A DNA stretch of 64,000 nt from NCBI GenBank assembly GCA_018398585.1, contig JAGTTD010000010.1, positions 33,954,638 to 34,018,637 on the forward strand. Direction: 5' to 3'. A program made the translations under genes and the position numbers. Within the stretch, counting starts at the first letter, position 1. Each line of letters begins with the position of its first letter. The notes beneath the pieces are model-generated. The model did not search any database, was not told the origin of the DNA, and saw only the letters and a list, made by a program, of their open reading frames with translations. Of this stretch, positions 42,480 through 52,764 are shown one piece after another. Source of the DNA: Simmondsia chinensis. Its lineage: Eukaryota > Streptophyta > Magnoliopsida > Caryophyllales > Simmondsiaceae.

Positions 42480-43140
42480 AGAGGAATAGCAAGGAGATTC
42501 AATCTACAATATATTATGTTCGAGTTGATTTAGGCCATTTCGAGCTTGAGTCATCTTAGTTTTGGGTCAAACGGGTTGCATGATTTCAAATTTTTGGTTA
42601 TCTCGGCTCAGGTCAAATTTAGATTAAGGGAGAAATGGGCCTGTCATTTTGGCTTTGGGTCACATTAGGTTGTGGGCCAATTTAGTCGGGTCATTTCGAG
42701 GTTGGCCTTAGCTTTAAGTGGAGTAGTTTCGTTGTTTGGATTTGAATCATCTTGAGTTTCGGTTCTTTGGTTGGTCTCTTCGAACTTTGAGTTAATTTTA
42801 TTCGAGTGATTTCAAATTCAAGTTATTCGAGTTGAGTGATTTCAAGGTTTGGGTCAAATTTAGGTTGTGTCTAAGTATTTCGATTCTGAGTCATGCTAAT
42901 TTGGGTTAATCAAGTAGGAATTGGGTTTCAGTCTTTCAAGTCAGTGGAGTTAATACGGAATTACGATTCCTTGGTCCCACCCTAAGGAATTGGAATGTAT
43001 ACTTGTTAGTTAAAACCAATTCCATGGAATTGTAATTCCGATTCTAGCAGGTCAACCAGACAATAAAATTAGAATTTTGTGCTCCAATTCTAGTCTCAAC
43101 CCCAATTTCAGGCTCAAATTTTATGCGCCATACAGGACAT
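42480..43140 (+). repeat. Spacer module G, copy 3
   Basis: Same order of GGGTCA/TTTGGGTT words and then GGAATTGGAATGTAT and CAATTCxA words as at 5408 and 8610. Confidence 0.5.
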
Positions 43141-43310
43141 TTGTTCCCTTCCACTATCAATTGAGGTTGTTTACCCTTTTGGTCCATTTTCACTATCAAG
43201 AAAGGGAAAAAAGAGGACTCATCTGCACTATGAATTGAAGGGCAAAGGAGACAAAACTAAGGTTTCCAATCATGTTATTTATGCCATTTGGTCCCTTTCA
43301 CTATCAATTC

Positions 43311-43415
43311 TGGTGGAGAGAGCCGTGGGTGTCTCTAAGGGCTGTTGCCCCTCTCTGCCACCCTCATTGGCCCCGGTCACCGGGGCCAGTGATTTCTTCC
43401 ATTAACAAACAGCCC
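43311..43415 (+). repeat. Hairpin module D, copy 4
   Basis: GGTGG-AGAGAG pairs with CTCTCT-G-CCACC. The second hairpin is TCAC/GTGA. GGGCTGTT pairs with AACAGCCC (43408-43415). Confidence 0.5.
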
Positions 43416-43676
43416 TGTGCTCATGCTTGCTATGCGCTCTACTTGTTCTCTTTTTTTCTCTTTGCATATATAGGGTAAGAGTGAGAGTGCACATTTTCGA
43501 CCACTCATTTAGCTACTGAAATCATCTTCTTTCCACCTGACATCATTACCCTTCCCCAATTTAACGAAATTTGTGGCCTAGAATTCACCTTTTCATAAGA
43601 GCGATTCCCTATGTGTGTGTGTGTGTGTATGCGTGTATATATCATGATCATCATTATCAACAACAATAATCATACA

Positions 43677-43879
43677 GAGGCTGTGATGATGCTTTGGATT
43701 TTCCAGGCATATGTGATTGGTCAATGCTAGCGCCGCCATTGGCTTAGGGACAACTTGTTGCCTGTGGTTTATGTGGTTGATGGGGAACTCTCTCTCTCTC
43801 TCTCTTTGACTGGTTGGATCTGCTTTCATGGCGTGGTTGCTTTCCTTCGCACGCCTGAGAAAATGTGAATCTGAGCTTC
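43677..43879 (+). ncRNA. Box C/D-like module, class A copy 6
   Basis: 203 bp, stem GAGGC/GCTTC (one G-U), C box GTGATGA, D box CTGA. A (GT)n microsatellite lies upstream at 43613-43628. Confidence 0.45.
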
Positions 43880-43917
43880 TTTGTCTTTGTCTGCTAAACA
43901 TAGTAATTGAAACTAGC

Positions 43918-44037
43918 GAAACCCTAAGACGAGAGTCAGAGTGGTGCGGGTGTCGTAAGGGCTATTGCTGCCTCTCTATAATGTCGCTGCCAGTAGATGA
44001 CCATGGCCGGTGTTCTCGGTCGCAAAGGAACAGCCCT
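43918..44037 (+). repeat. Hairpin module E, copy 4
   Basis: Starts GAAACCCTAAGACGAGAG and ends AACAGCCC (44029-44036). The internal partner is GGGCTATT, one mismatch. Confidence 0.45.
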
Positions 44038-44088
44038 GTTTGAACCAAACGCAGCCTTATATTTGGTGAATTGTAGTATCGCTATTGT

Positions 44089-44208
44089 GAATGGAGTTCA
44101 GAGTGGCCAGGGGTGTTGTATAGGCATTGCCCTCTCTCTGAGATGGATGGAACCGGAATCAGTGCCAGATATCGGAGTGGTCGTTTCTCCGACAGGATTA
44201 ACGCCCTT
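44089..44208 (+). repeat. Hairpin module F, copy 4
   Basis: GAGTGGCCAGGGGTG, GGCATTGCCC and end GGATTAACGCCC. The order A6-E4-F4-B5 is the most complete unit with 3.2-5.2 kb. Confidence 0.45.
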
Positions 44209-44413
44209 CAAATTGACCCTCTTTCAGCGTGTAAAATTTCACTGGACATTAGACTCGACCATGGAGTTGGAATACTCTTATCTATCACTATTTCAATATG
44301 GAATTCTTACCACACTCATACGTGGAGTTCTTAACAAAATGGAATCCAATTCTATATCAACATTACCATCATTATATTCTTGTCCAATTCCTAATCAACA
44401 ACAATGCTTTGAA

Positions 44414-44626
44414 GAGACTGTGATGAACTTGTTGCTTTTTGCAGGCCATGTGAGAGGGATGAAGGCCATAGGGGTCGTTTGCACAGCAGCAATTTGAGAG
44501 CCTGTGTGGAGGTTTATTTTGTATTTCTATCCGTTCATTTACATGGCTGAAGGATTGTGCTTCGCCGCTATAGCTCTCTTGGTCTCTCCTTTCCAAATGG
44601 CCTGATTAAAACTGAATCTGAGCCTC
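44414..44626 (+). ncRNA. Box C/D-like module, class B copy 5
   Basis: 213 bp, C box GTGATGA, D box CTGA. The stem GAGAC/GCCTC has one mismatch. Confidence 0.4.
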
Positions 44627-44687
44627 CTTCCTATCTTTTGATGGAAAATCTTGATGCGTGCCATTGATTGCAGCAATGAAGAAAGAA

Positions 44688-44784
44688 TGAGGCAGCAGAG
44701 AGGCTGCGGGGTGTCTCCACTGGGCTGTTGCCCCTCTTTCTGTAACGGGAGCTGGTGATTTCTTCTTACAAAAATTAACAGCCC
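44688..44784 (+). repeat. Hairpin module D, copy 5
   Basis: GCAGAGAGG against CCTCTTTCTG. The terminal AACAGCCC pairs with GGGCTGTT. The middle is shortened. Confidence 0.45.
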
Positions 44785-44900
44785 CCTTTCACACACTCTG
44801 CTTCTCCTTCTATATTTACCACTCCCTCCTTTTTCTTTCTTTTTTCCACAACAATCCCAGTACTAGTAATAACAATAATAATAATAGGGTAAAGTTATTG

Positions 44901-45100
44901 CCCGGCAGTGATGATGCATTTGATTTTCCAGGCTCATGTGATTGTCAAGACCGGCCCCGGCATTGGCTTGGTGGGAACCTGTTGCCAGGAGAGGTTTGGG
45001 GGTTTTCTCTCTCTATCTTTGCATGGCGATGGGTTTGCTTCGCTGCTGCGGCGCGGTGGCGCTGTCCTTCATATGCCTGAGAAAAGGCTTATCTGAGGCT
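44901..45100 (+). ncRNA. Box C/D-like module, class A copy 7
   Basis: About 200 bp, C box GTGATGA, D box CTGA. The terminal stem is lost (CCGGC against GGCTT). Confidence 0.35.
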
Positions 45101-45134
45101 TTCTCTGTGTCTCTGTCATGATATTTTGATGTGA

Positions 45135-45225
45135 TGAAACCCTAAGATGAGAGTGGGAGAAGTGCTGTGTTTTGTGGGCCGAGATTGCACCATCATCTTG
45201 GCAGGTGATATCGTGTTTGTAATTT
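45135..45225 (+). repeat. Short E-like module
   Basis: GAAACCCTAAGATGAGAGTG start, GGGCCGAGATTGCACC and GGCAGGTGATATCGTG. Paralogue of 42063-42150. Confidence 0.4.
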
Positions 45226-45279
45226 CATTCAAACATAAGAGAAGACGAGGGACCAATTTAGACAAATTTACGAACATTA

Positions 45280-45417
45280 GGGTTGGGGGGGCTTCGGACA
45301 CAGCCTCACTAGAGGTAGCATCCTGTAAGGATATAGTTGCATACATCTTATCCTCCCTAAACCTTGCGTTGGCGAGAGCTTGTAAAGTGGCACTGGGGGG
45401 TGGTTATTGTTGTAGGG
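45280..45417 (+). mobile_element. RTE-type SINE/LINE 3' end
   Basis: GGTTGGGGGGGCTTCGGACACAG, TGCATACATCTTATCC and GGCGAGAGC, tail GGTGGTTATTGTTG. Confidence 0.65.
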
Positions 45418-45508
45418 AACCAATGGAGTAAATTAGTCTTTTAGATTATTGCTGCTGTGCTTCCTTCTCATCAAATTTTGCCTTAAATTAGATGGCATTG
45501 ATGTTTGT

Positions 45509-45698
45509 GAGGCTGCAATGAAGTTTTTGGTCTTGTCATGAGAGGATCAAAGGCGGGAGATGCCATTGGGCTTGGCAGCAGTCTAGGGTGCCTGCGTTAG
45601 GGTTTTCTCTTACCTCTTTCGCATGGCTTGGGATTTGCTTTGCCACTATGGATCCCTGGTCTCCTTTGCATGCCTGTGAAAAGGCTAATCTAAGCTTC
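45509..45698 (+). repeat. Class C module, boxes degraded
   Basis: 190 bp, GAGGC/GCTTC stem possible, but the C box is CAATGAA and the D box CTAA. Confidence 0.5.
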
Positions 45699-45719
45699 CT
45701 CTTCTTCCTTCTTGAAGAA

Positions 45720-45823
45720 CCAGGGTTTTTCTTTTCCTACTTTCAAATGACAGAGGGATTTGCTTTGCCGCCGTGGATGCCAGGCTTCCTTCACAAGCTG
45801 GTTTGCGTGGCTGAGCCGCCTTC
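45720..45823 (+). repeat. 3' fragment of a class C module
   Basis: TTTGCTTTGCCGCCGTGGATG and CTTCCTTCACAAGC blocks only, like the end of the long form at 24535. Confidence 0.45.
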
Positions 45824-45875
45824 ATTCGTTTACATCCCTATCTTATACTAAAGAAAAAAGAGGAAATAATTAAAT

Positions 45876-46047
45876 AGGCTGTGATGATGCTTTAGCTTTT
45901 CTCGGCGATGTGGGGAACCAAGGCTAGTTGTGCCATTTCTTAGTGCTTGCATCAAAAGCTTAAAAAAAATAAAGGGCCCAACGTGGTTTTTGGTTTTCAC
46001 GAAAAATGAAAACAAAAAATAATACTAAATGAAAGGAATCTGAGCCT
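45876..46047 (+). ncRNA. Box C/D-like module, class C, core deleted
   Basis: 172 bp. C box GTGATGA and D box CTGA survive, but the middle is replaced by AT-rich text and the TTTGCTTTGCC block is gone. Confidence 0.3.
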
Positions 46048-46288
46048 TTTCTTGCTGGTTGAACCTAACTTGCCCTTGAGGTTGTTAGAATCGGGATTCT
46101 ACCAACTTAGCTTAAGCATGTCTTGAATGACTCAATTTATATTTTAATATTTTGCCAATGTGGGTTTCTTATATTCTGTATGTATATATATGTTTATAGT
46201 ATTATAGATATGTAGTTATTTATGCGATTATGAATAGTGAGCAAGTGCTTGAGGTCTTGACTGGTCTTGAATATAACGCCTTGTGGAT
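46048..46288. other. AT-rich spacer
   Basis: Nothing recognised. Confidence 0.35.
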
Positions 46289-46434
46289 GTGATTTTGTCA
46301 GGGTCGGTGCGGGTGCTGACTTGGCAGCAACCTCTTGCCTGTGGAGGATGGAGGTTTCTCCCTCTCTGCATGGCTATTGGTTGGCTTTGCTACCATGGTA
46401 CAGCAGTTCTCATTCACCTGCCTGAGGGAAGGCA
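46289..46434 (+). repeat. Class A module lacking its 5' end and D box
   Basis: Keeps GACTTGGCAGCAACCTCTTG, the CT-rich tract and CCTGCCTGAGGGAAGGC. The C box is missing. Confidence 0.5.
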
Positions 46435-46844
46435 TTGACTTGGTTACGTTAATGTCTATAATACTGGTAGCAAGAAGCATAACACATTGTAAAAGTAAGG
46501 TATAAGTCAATACTTTTAGAGTTGGAGTGACAAATTTGGGTATAGATATGATTATTTTGAATTGGTCATTTGGTTCTTTAATCTGGAAAAATATGGGTTT
46601 TGTGTTATAAGACGTGTATTATGCGTTAACATTTAAAATTCATGTATTTTATCGCATTATTGATAATAATGCATGCACACCCTTTTTAATGTACAAGTTA
46701 TGCACGTATTTTACTGACAGTGTCCAACCAAGAGTTTGGCTTTTCACTGGCCCCTTTTTTGGCCAAATATGCATCCCAACCATTCTCTTCCTCTCCAACT
46801 CCGACATCAGCAGCAGCAGCAGTACTGAACATTATGTGACCGAC

Positions 46845-46940
46845 AACCGCAACAACAAACCAAGTGCCACAAGGGCTCCCGCCAATGCAAGGTCGGGGTT
46901 GGAGATGTACACAGCCTTGTCCCTTCAGATGCTACCCCAA
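46845..46940 (-). mobile_element. RTE-type SINE/LINE tail
   Basis: CAACAACAAACC then CACAAGGGCTCCCGC and GTACACAGCCTTGTCCC on the plus strand. It ends at the start of class B copy 6, which follows immediately. Confidence 0.65.
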
Positions 46941-46943
46941 AAA

Positions 46944-47157
46944 GAGGCTATGATGAATGCTATTTTCTTTTTGCCGGCCATGAGAGGATGAAGTCTGGAT
47001 GGCCATTGGCTTGGAAGCAATCCGAGTCCAGTGAGGAGGTTTGTTTGGTATTTCTCGATGATCTCTTTTACATAGCTTAAGGATGTTGCTTTGCTGCCGT
47101 AGCTGTCCTGGTCTGTCTTTCTATATGGAGTGAAAGGCAAAGGCTAATCTGAGCCTC
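46944..47157 (+). ncRNA. Box C/D-like module, class B copy 6
   Basis: 214 bp, stem GAGGC/GCCTC, C box ATGATGA, D box CTGA. Confidence 0.4.
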
Positions 47158-47258
47158 CCTTCTCTCTACCAAAATTGTAACTTAGGCTTGTTTGTTTGGT
47201 ATTGTTTTCTGGTTGGAAAAAAAAAAAAAAAGGAAACAAAAAGAAACAAAAATATTGG

Positions 47259-47399
47259 AAAGGCTGTGATGATGCTTTAGCTTTTCCAGGTGATGTGATG
47301 AATCGAAGCTGCTATGCCATTGGCTTGGCAGCAATCTGCATGCCTTCCATGGATTGCTGCTCTCTTTTACTTGCCTGATAAAAGGGAAATCTGAGCCTC
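47259..47399 (+). ncRNA. Box C/D-like module, class C, short 141-nt form
   Basis: C box GTGATGA, D box CTGA, 3' stem GCCTC, 5' side AAGGC. About 60 bp of the middle, including TTTGCTTTGCCGCC, is deleted. Paralogue at 49477. Confidence 0.45.
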
Positions 47400-47462
47400 C
47401 TCTTCATCATGCCAATTCTAAAACCCAACCCAAAAAAGGAAAAAAGAAAAAAAGATCACGTA

Positions 47463-47721
47463 GAGGCCGTGATGATGCTAAAGCTTTTCAAGGCGATGTA
47501 AGGGATCAAGGCTGGTTGGGCCATTGGCTTGGCAGCAATCTTAGTGCACGATTGTTAGAGTACAAAACCATGCTTGGGCTTTGCCAAGTTCCTAGGATTG
47601 TTGGTTTCTTGACAATACATTAGGCTTTTTGCTACCCTCTTTCGCATGGCGCAGGATTCACTTTGCAGCCATGGATACCTGGTCTCCTGTGCATACCTGT
47701 GAAAAGGTAGATCTGAGCCTC
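47463..47721 (+). ncRNA. Box C/D-like module, class C, with solo-LTR-like insert
   Basis: 259 bp, stem GAGGC/GCCTC, C box GTGATGA, D box CTGA. The middle has TTGTTAGAGTACAAAACCAT to GTTTCTTGACA, which looks like a TRIM solo LTR. Paralogue at 49677. Confidence 0.45.
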
Positions 47722-48371
47722 CTCTTTCTCCTCCCACTATAAAGTCAGGAAAAAAAGAAGTCTTAAGAATGAGGAACTGAGAGGCATAGGTGATAAGTGG
47801 GCAGTTTGCTGTGTTTGTTGATTGTCACCACCGATCATTGTAGTCCATTCTGGTCGTAGAACAGAACAGCACTTGCCTCTTTTCCTTTTCTCAATCAAAG
47901 TTTCAAAATAACCAACAGGAATAAATGCAGAGAAAAGTTACGATTTGTATTTATGCATGAGGAAGGTTGTTATAAACATACAATTATGTAAAAATTTATT
48001 TTGTAACAATTAGCTCAAAAAGTCATTACGTAACAACTATTATGTTATGTTGTGACTTTTATCTGATTCAATGGTTAGAGGATTGAATTTCTGCAAATGT
48101 GGTATATTTGATATGCGTCATCTGTTGGTCCTGAAATCTCAATGGGATAATGTGCAAAAGATGCTCAATACGATTCTTGCTCTCTATTTCTCATTGTTCA
48201 AATTGGCCAGCAGCTTAGCTGCCATGGTTTGCTGGTGCGACTTGTTTTCATGAAATGTCGGTATATGCTTGTTTTCTTCACCCTCTGTTCTCTTTACTAG
48301 TTGAATTTGATCAGTATATAGAGGCTATTTGATAGAGTCTGCAATTGATGTATACTTCTCAACGAGTTGCA
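47722..48371. other. Spacer with module J
   Basis: 48070-48260 is spacer J (AGAGGATTGAATTTCTGCAAATG to TTTGCTGGTGCGACTTG). The rest is AT-rich, with no gene. Confidence 0.45.
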
Positions 48372-48460
48372 GAGGCAGTGATGATACTTCAGCTTTTCCA
48401 GGCCATGTGAGGGATCGAGGCTTGTTTTATCATCGGCTTGGCAGCAATCTGAGCACCTTA
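48372..48460 (+). repeat. 5' half of a class C module
   Basis: GAGGCAGTGATGATAC through GGCTTGGCAGCAATCTGAG. The 3' half is missing. Confidence 0.55.
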
Positions 48461-48865
48461 TGTCATATATGGAAAATGTTTTACTCAATAGGAGGGCACT
48501 TGACTTTCATTCAAGAAGAGGCGAAAGCTAACAATTGGAGGGAGAATGTTTCCTGTCGTGTTCTCATTCACATGAAGTTGGGGCTGCGTAACAGTTATAT
48601 GTCACTGTATTGTGGAAATTATCCAACGGGTAATGGTGAATGCATTGGCTTTGTTAAGGAAACATTAGTTGCTTTTTAACTTTTTGTTTGCAAGGACTGA
48701 ATGTACAACTTTTTATTTTAGGGTTATTGATTCTAAAGGTTCCTATGCTTTGCCAACTGTGTAAAAATTTATACTTTTAATTGTGTCAGTTTAGTCCTTA
48801 TACAACTTACATTATGTCAATTTGGTATCATTCTTTTCTTTGCACAAGTTTAAACTTGCACCTAC

Positions 48866-49012
48866 ATCGAGGTTGGTTAGGCCATCGGCTTGGCATCAAT
48901 CGAAGTGCCTGGATTAGGGTTTTCTCTTTCCTTTTCCACACGGTGTTCGATTTGCTTTACCTCCATGGATTACTAGTCTCCTTTACATGTTTGTGAAAAG
49001 GCAGATATAAAC
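48866..49012 (+). repeat. Class C module lacking the 5' end
   Basis: Begins in the GAGGTTGGTTAGGCCATCGG block and reaches TTTGTGAAAAGGCAGATA. The D box is lost. Confidence 0.5.
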
Positions 49013-49047
49013 TTAGAAATTTCTCCAAACGAAAGGAAAAAGATGCA

Positions 49048-49326
49048 GAGGGCTGTGATGATGCTTGTGCTTTTCTAGGCGATGTGAAGGTTCAAGGCCA
49101 GTTGTTCCATTGGCTTGGCAGCATTCAAAACCAAAAGCAAGAAAGAAAATGTTTCAATTATCTTGTTACAAATATTGATACCAATCTGGCGCTGTATTTT
49201 GTGTTCAAAAAAAAAAAGGGCCCTAAATTTTGCTATAGTTGGTTTCTTGACAAGGGCATGATTAGCTTTGCTGCCATGGACCCACAGTCTCCTTCACATG
49301 TCTGAGAAAAGGGGACTCTGAGCCTC
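49048..49326 (+). ncRNA. Box C/D-like module, class C, long form
   Basis: 279 bp, C box GTGATGA, D box CTGA, 3' stem GCCTC. The 5' side is GAGGGC with one extra G. The middle has TTGGTTTCTTGACAAGGGC. Confidence 0.4.
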
Positions 49327-49476
49327 CTTGAACCGATGGAGTAAATAACCCTCTCTCTCAATATGACCATTCATAGTTAGTAAAATACGGTACGGGGATT
49401 AAATGACTTCAAAGTCATTCTCTTTCTTATTTCCATTCTCACAAATACATTCCCACATTCCAAACGACCCTTTGCA

Positions 49477-49617
49477 GAGGCTATGATGATGCTTCAGCTT
49501 TTCCAGGTGATGTGATGGATTGAAGCTGGCTATGCCATTGGCTCGGCAGCAATCTGCGCGCCTTCCATGGTTTGCTGCTCTCTTTTCCATGCCTGAGAAA
49601 AGGCAAATCTGAGCCTC
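49477..49617 (+). ncRNA. Box C/D-like module, class C, short 141-nt form, paralogue
   Basis: Stem GAGGC/GCCTC, C box ATGATGA, D box CTGA. Same deletion and length as 47259-47399. Confidence 0.45.
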
Positions 49618-49676
49618 CTCTTCATCATGCCAATTCTAAAACCCAAAAAAGGAAAAAATAAAAAAAAGATCATGTA

Positions 49677-49936
49677 GAGGCTGTGATGATGCTAAGGCTT
49701 TTCAAGGCAATGTGAGGAATCAAGGCCGGTTGTGCCATTGGCTTGGCAGCAGTCTTAGTGCATGATTGTTAGAGTATAAAACCATTATTGGGCCTTTGTC
49801 AACTTCCTGAGATTGTTGGGTTCTTGACAATGCATTAGTGTTTTTGCTACCCTCTTTCGCATGGCACAAGAGTTGCTCTGCAGCCATGGGTACCTGGTCT
49901 CTTTTACATGCCTGTGAGAAGGTAGATCTGAGCCTC
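49677..49936 (+). ncRNA. Box C/D-like module, class C, with solo-LTR-like insert, paralogue
   Basis: 260 bp, stem GAGGC/GCCTC, C box GTGATGA, D box CTGA. Same insert as 47463-47721. Confidence 0.45.
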
Positions 49937-50110
49937 CTCTTTCTCCTCCTACTATAAAGTGGAAAAAAAGAAGTCTTAAGAACGAGGAACTGAAAGGCAT
50001 TGCATTGAGGCGTGACATTGAAAATTAGAAAATTTAAATGGGTTTTTAATACGCACCTAAAACTTAGGTGGTTTTTAGTAAAAAAAACCCTTACGATAAA
50101 CATCTATTTG

Positions 50111-50199
50111 TGTCTCCATGGTCCATCGTCCCTCTCTGCCATGGGCATTACCAGTGACGGTCACGACAGCTGGTGATTTCTTCCATTAACAAACAGCCT
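50111..50199 (+). repeat. Hairpin module D, copy 7, decayed
   Basis: CCCTCTCTGCC, GTCACGACAGCTGGTGATTT and ACAAACAGCCT end. The 5' strand of the first hairpin is lost. Confidence 0.35.
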
Positions 50200-50285
50200 G
50201 AGTTCGTGCTCCTATCACGCTCTTGTTATTTATTTATTTATCATCATCATGATCATCATTATCAACAGCAGTAAGTAATCATACA

Positions 50286-50486
50286 GACGCTGTGATGATG
50301 CTTTGGATTTTTCTGGCCTATCACATAGGCCAATGCCAGCACCACGATTGGTTTTGAGGCAACCTGTTGCGCGTGGATGGTGGAGATTTCTGTCTCTTTC
50401 GCTCTTTGCATGTCGACTGATTAGGTTTGCCGCCATGGCGCGGCGGCGTTCCTTCGCATGCCTGAGAAAATGTGAATCTGAGCCTC
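50286..50486 (+). ncRNA. Box C/D-like module, class A copy 8
   Basis: 201 bp, C box GTGATGA, D box CTGA. The stem GACGC/GCCTC has one mismatch. Confidence 0.4.
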
Positions 50487-50524
50487 TCTGTCTCTGTCTA
50501 CTAATCATAGTAATCGAACCTGGG

Positions 50525-50645
50525 GAAACCTTAAGATGAGAGTTGGAGTGGTGTGGGTGTTGTAAGGGCTGTTGCTGCCTCTCCAAAATGTCGCCACCGG
50601 TAGATTGCCATTGCCTTTGATGCCGGTCACAAAGGAACAGCTCTG
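50525..50645 (+). repeat. Hairpin module E, copy 5
   Basis: GAAACCTTAAGATGAGAG start. GGGCTGTT meets terminal AACAGCTC with one mismatch. Confidence 0.4.
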
Positions 50646-50821
50646 TCCTGTGAATCAAAGGGAGCCTTATATTTGGAATTGGTGCGTGTAGCATTAACTT
50701 TAACTTCCCTCGACTTACATGGGGAGTCCTTAACAATCCTCTTTCGGTGACATTGGAATCTATATCAACGTCGCTATCATCATCTTCCTGTCCAACTCCT
50801 ACTCAACAATAATGCTTTTAA

Positions 50822-51036
50822 GAGGCTGTTGATGAACTTTTTGCTTTTGGCAGGCCATGTGAGAAGGATGAAGGCCGGTGGTGCCATTGGCTTGGCAGCA
50901 ATTTGTGGGCCTGTATGGAAGTTGTTTTGTGTTTTTTTATCTACTCTTCGAGATGGCTGAAGGATTTTGCTTTGCCGCCATAGCTCCCCCAGTCTTTCCT
51001 TTCCATATGGCCTGCCCAAAGGTGAATTTGAGCCTC
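50822..51036 (+). ncRNA. Box C/D-like module, class B copy 7
   Basis: 215 bp, stem GAGGC/GCCTC. The C box has an extra T before TGATGA and the D box is TTGA. Confidence 0.35.
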
Positions 51037-51137
51037 CCTTATCAAGTTTGGATTGCTTGATGCATATATTATTGGAAAATGTTGCCGTGCCGGTGTTATA
51101 AAAATAGGGACATAAAATAACTGACATTGTTGAGATG

Positions 51138-51210
51138 TGTTTCTCTATGCCCTCTTTGACATGGCTGCAGGATTTTGCTTGCGGCCATAGCTCCCCCGGT
51201 CTTTGCTTTC
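51138..51210 (+). repeat. 3' fragment of a class B module
   Basis: TTCTCTATGCCCTCTTTGAC, ATGGCTGCAGGATTTTGCTT and GCCATAGCTCCCCCGGTC. Confidence 0.5.
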
Positions 51211-51305
51211 GATAAGCATAACGCGTAGTAAATGATGGGATACAATCAATATTTTGATAGTTAATGTGACAAATTTAGCAAAATATGAAAAGGAAAAATA
51301 TTACA

Positions 51306-51498
51306 GAGGCTGTATGTAGTGCTTTAGCTTTTCCTGGCAATGCAAGGGATCAAAGCCAGTTATGGCATTGGCTTGGTGGCGATCTAAGTGCCTGGATTAC
51401 GATTTCCTTTTTCCTTTTCCATGTAGTACTGGATTTGCTATGCCGTCATGGATCCCTGGTCTCCTTTACATGTTTGAGAAAAGGCAAATCCGGGATTC
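51306..51498 (+). repeat. Class C module, boxes degraded
   Basis: GAGGCTGTATGTAGTGC (C box destroyed) to GGCAAATCCGGGATTCC (D box destroyed). Core blocks retained. Confidence 0.5.
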
Positions 51499-51499
51499 C

Positions 51500-52040
51500 T
51501 CATTGTCCTGCTTGAACCTAGCTTGCCTTAGAATTTCGAAATTTCTCCAAAAACCATAGTTTCAAGAAACTCCTAAAATGCTAGCGATTTATGCTCAGAA
51601 ATGCGATTTGGCGTTTTAAAGTCAAATTCTTGTTTCCAACACTTATCAAACTTGATGAGAACACTATTCAAACGACTGCGGAATCGTTTCGTTGAGAAGG
51701 TGCCTACTAGATGATTTGTTGGTAGTTATATCACTTGATTTAAAGAATGACTTAATTGCATGGACATTTTGGAGTCAATTTTCTTGATCTTATTCATTGG
51801 AATACTTAATTTTCTTAGTTATTGCGTAATATTGACTTTGTTTTGTTGTTTGTACTTCATCGGCTCAATTTGTGACATTTTATTGATTTTTCTCATATAT
51901 CTAATATATAATAATATGAGCGCTCCCTCTACACTCTCAACCATAGAAATTTTGTTTTGATGTTTAAATAGAAAACTACATGTACGTGTTTACCCCACTA
52001 ATTATACAGGTATTTCACTAACAATGTGATCAATAGCAAC
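51500..52040. other. AT-rich spacer
   Basis: Hydrophobic 66-codon frame at 51760-51960 has no start context or relatives here; I treat it as chance. Nothing else recognised. Confidence 0.35.
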
Positions 52041-52059
52041 AACAAATACCAATCATGCA

Positions 52060-52254
52060 GAGGCTGTGATGGTGAATTTTTCCTGCAGAGCGACTGGTCA
52101 TGGCCGGCACTGCCGTTGGCTTGGCGTCAACCTGGTGCCTGTGGTTGGTGGAGATTCCTCTCTCTCTCTCTCTCTCTGCATGGCGTGGTTGGATCCGCCG
52201 CCATGGCGTGGTTGTGTTCCATCACATGCCTGAGAAATTGTGAATCTGAGCCCC
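52060..52254 (+). ncRNA. Box C/D-like module, class A copy 9
   Basis: 195 bp, C box GTGATGG, D box CTGA. The stem GAGGC/GCCCC has one mismatch. Confidence 0.35.
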
Positions 52255-52412
52255 TGTCTCTATCTGCTCAGCAAAGTAATCGCAACTGATGTTATAAATA
52301 TTGAATATTATTAAATGCCTATAGAGTTAGGATCTTGGTTTTATCGATCCTTCTTAGTGAAGGAATTATGTAAAAGACCAATAGGAACTATATTCTTGTG
52401 TTAACCAAACAA

Positions 52413-52528
52413 GGCCTAAGATGAGAGTTGGCGTAGTGCGGGTGTCATAAGGGCTGTTGCCGCGTCTCCGATTGTAGCCACCAGTAGATCACTGTTGGTG
52501 GCGATTTTATTCACAATGGAACAGCCCT
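52413..52528 (+). repeat. Hairpin module E, copy 6
   Basis: GGGCTGTT pairs with AACAGCCC (52520-52527). It lies 25 bp before class B copy 8, as at 12141-12279. Confidence 0.45.
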
Positions 52529-52552
52529 TTCTGTTAACAATAATGCTTTGAA

Positions 52553-52764
52553 GAGGCTGTGATGAACTCATTGCTTTTTGCAGGCCATGGGAGAGGGTTG
52601 AAGTTCAGCGGTTCCATTGGCTTGGCAGCATCTGAGAGCCTGTGTGGAGGTTGTTTCGTGTTTCTCTATCCCCTCTTTCACATGGCTGCAGGATTTTGCT
52701 TTGCAGCCATAGTTCCCGGGTCTCTCCTTTCCATGTGGCCTGACCAAAGGTGAATCTGAGCCTT
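52553..52764 (+). ncRNA. Box C/D-like module, class B copy 8
   Basis: 212 bp, stem GAGGC/GCCTT, C box GTGATGA, D box CTGA. Confidence 0.45.
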
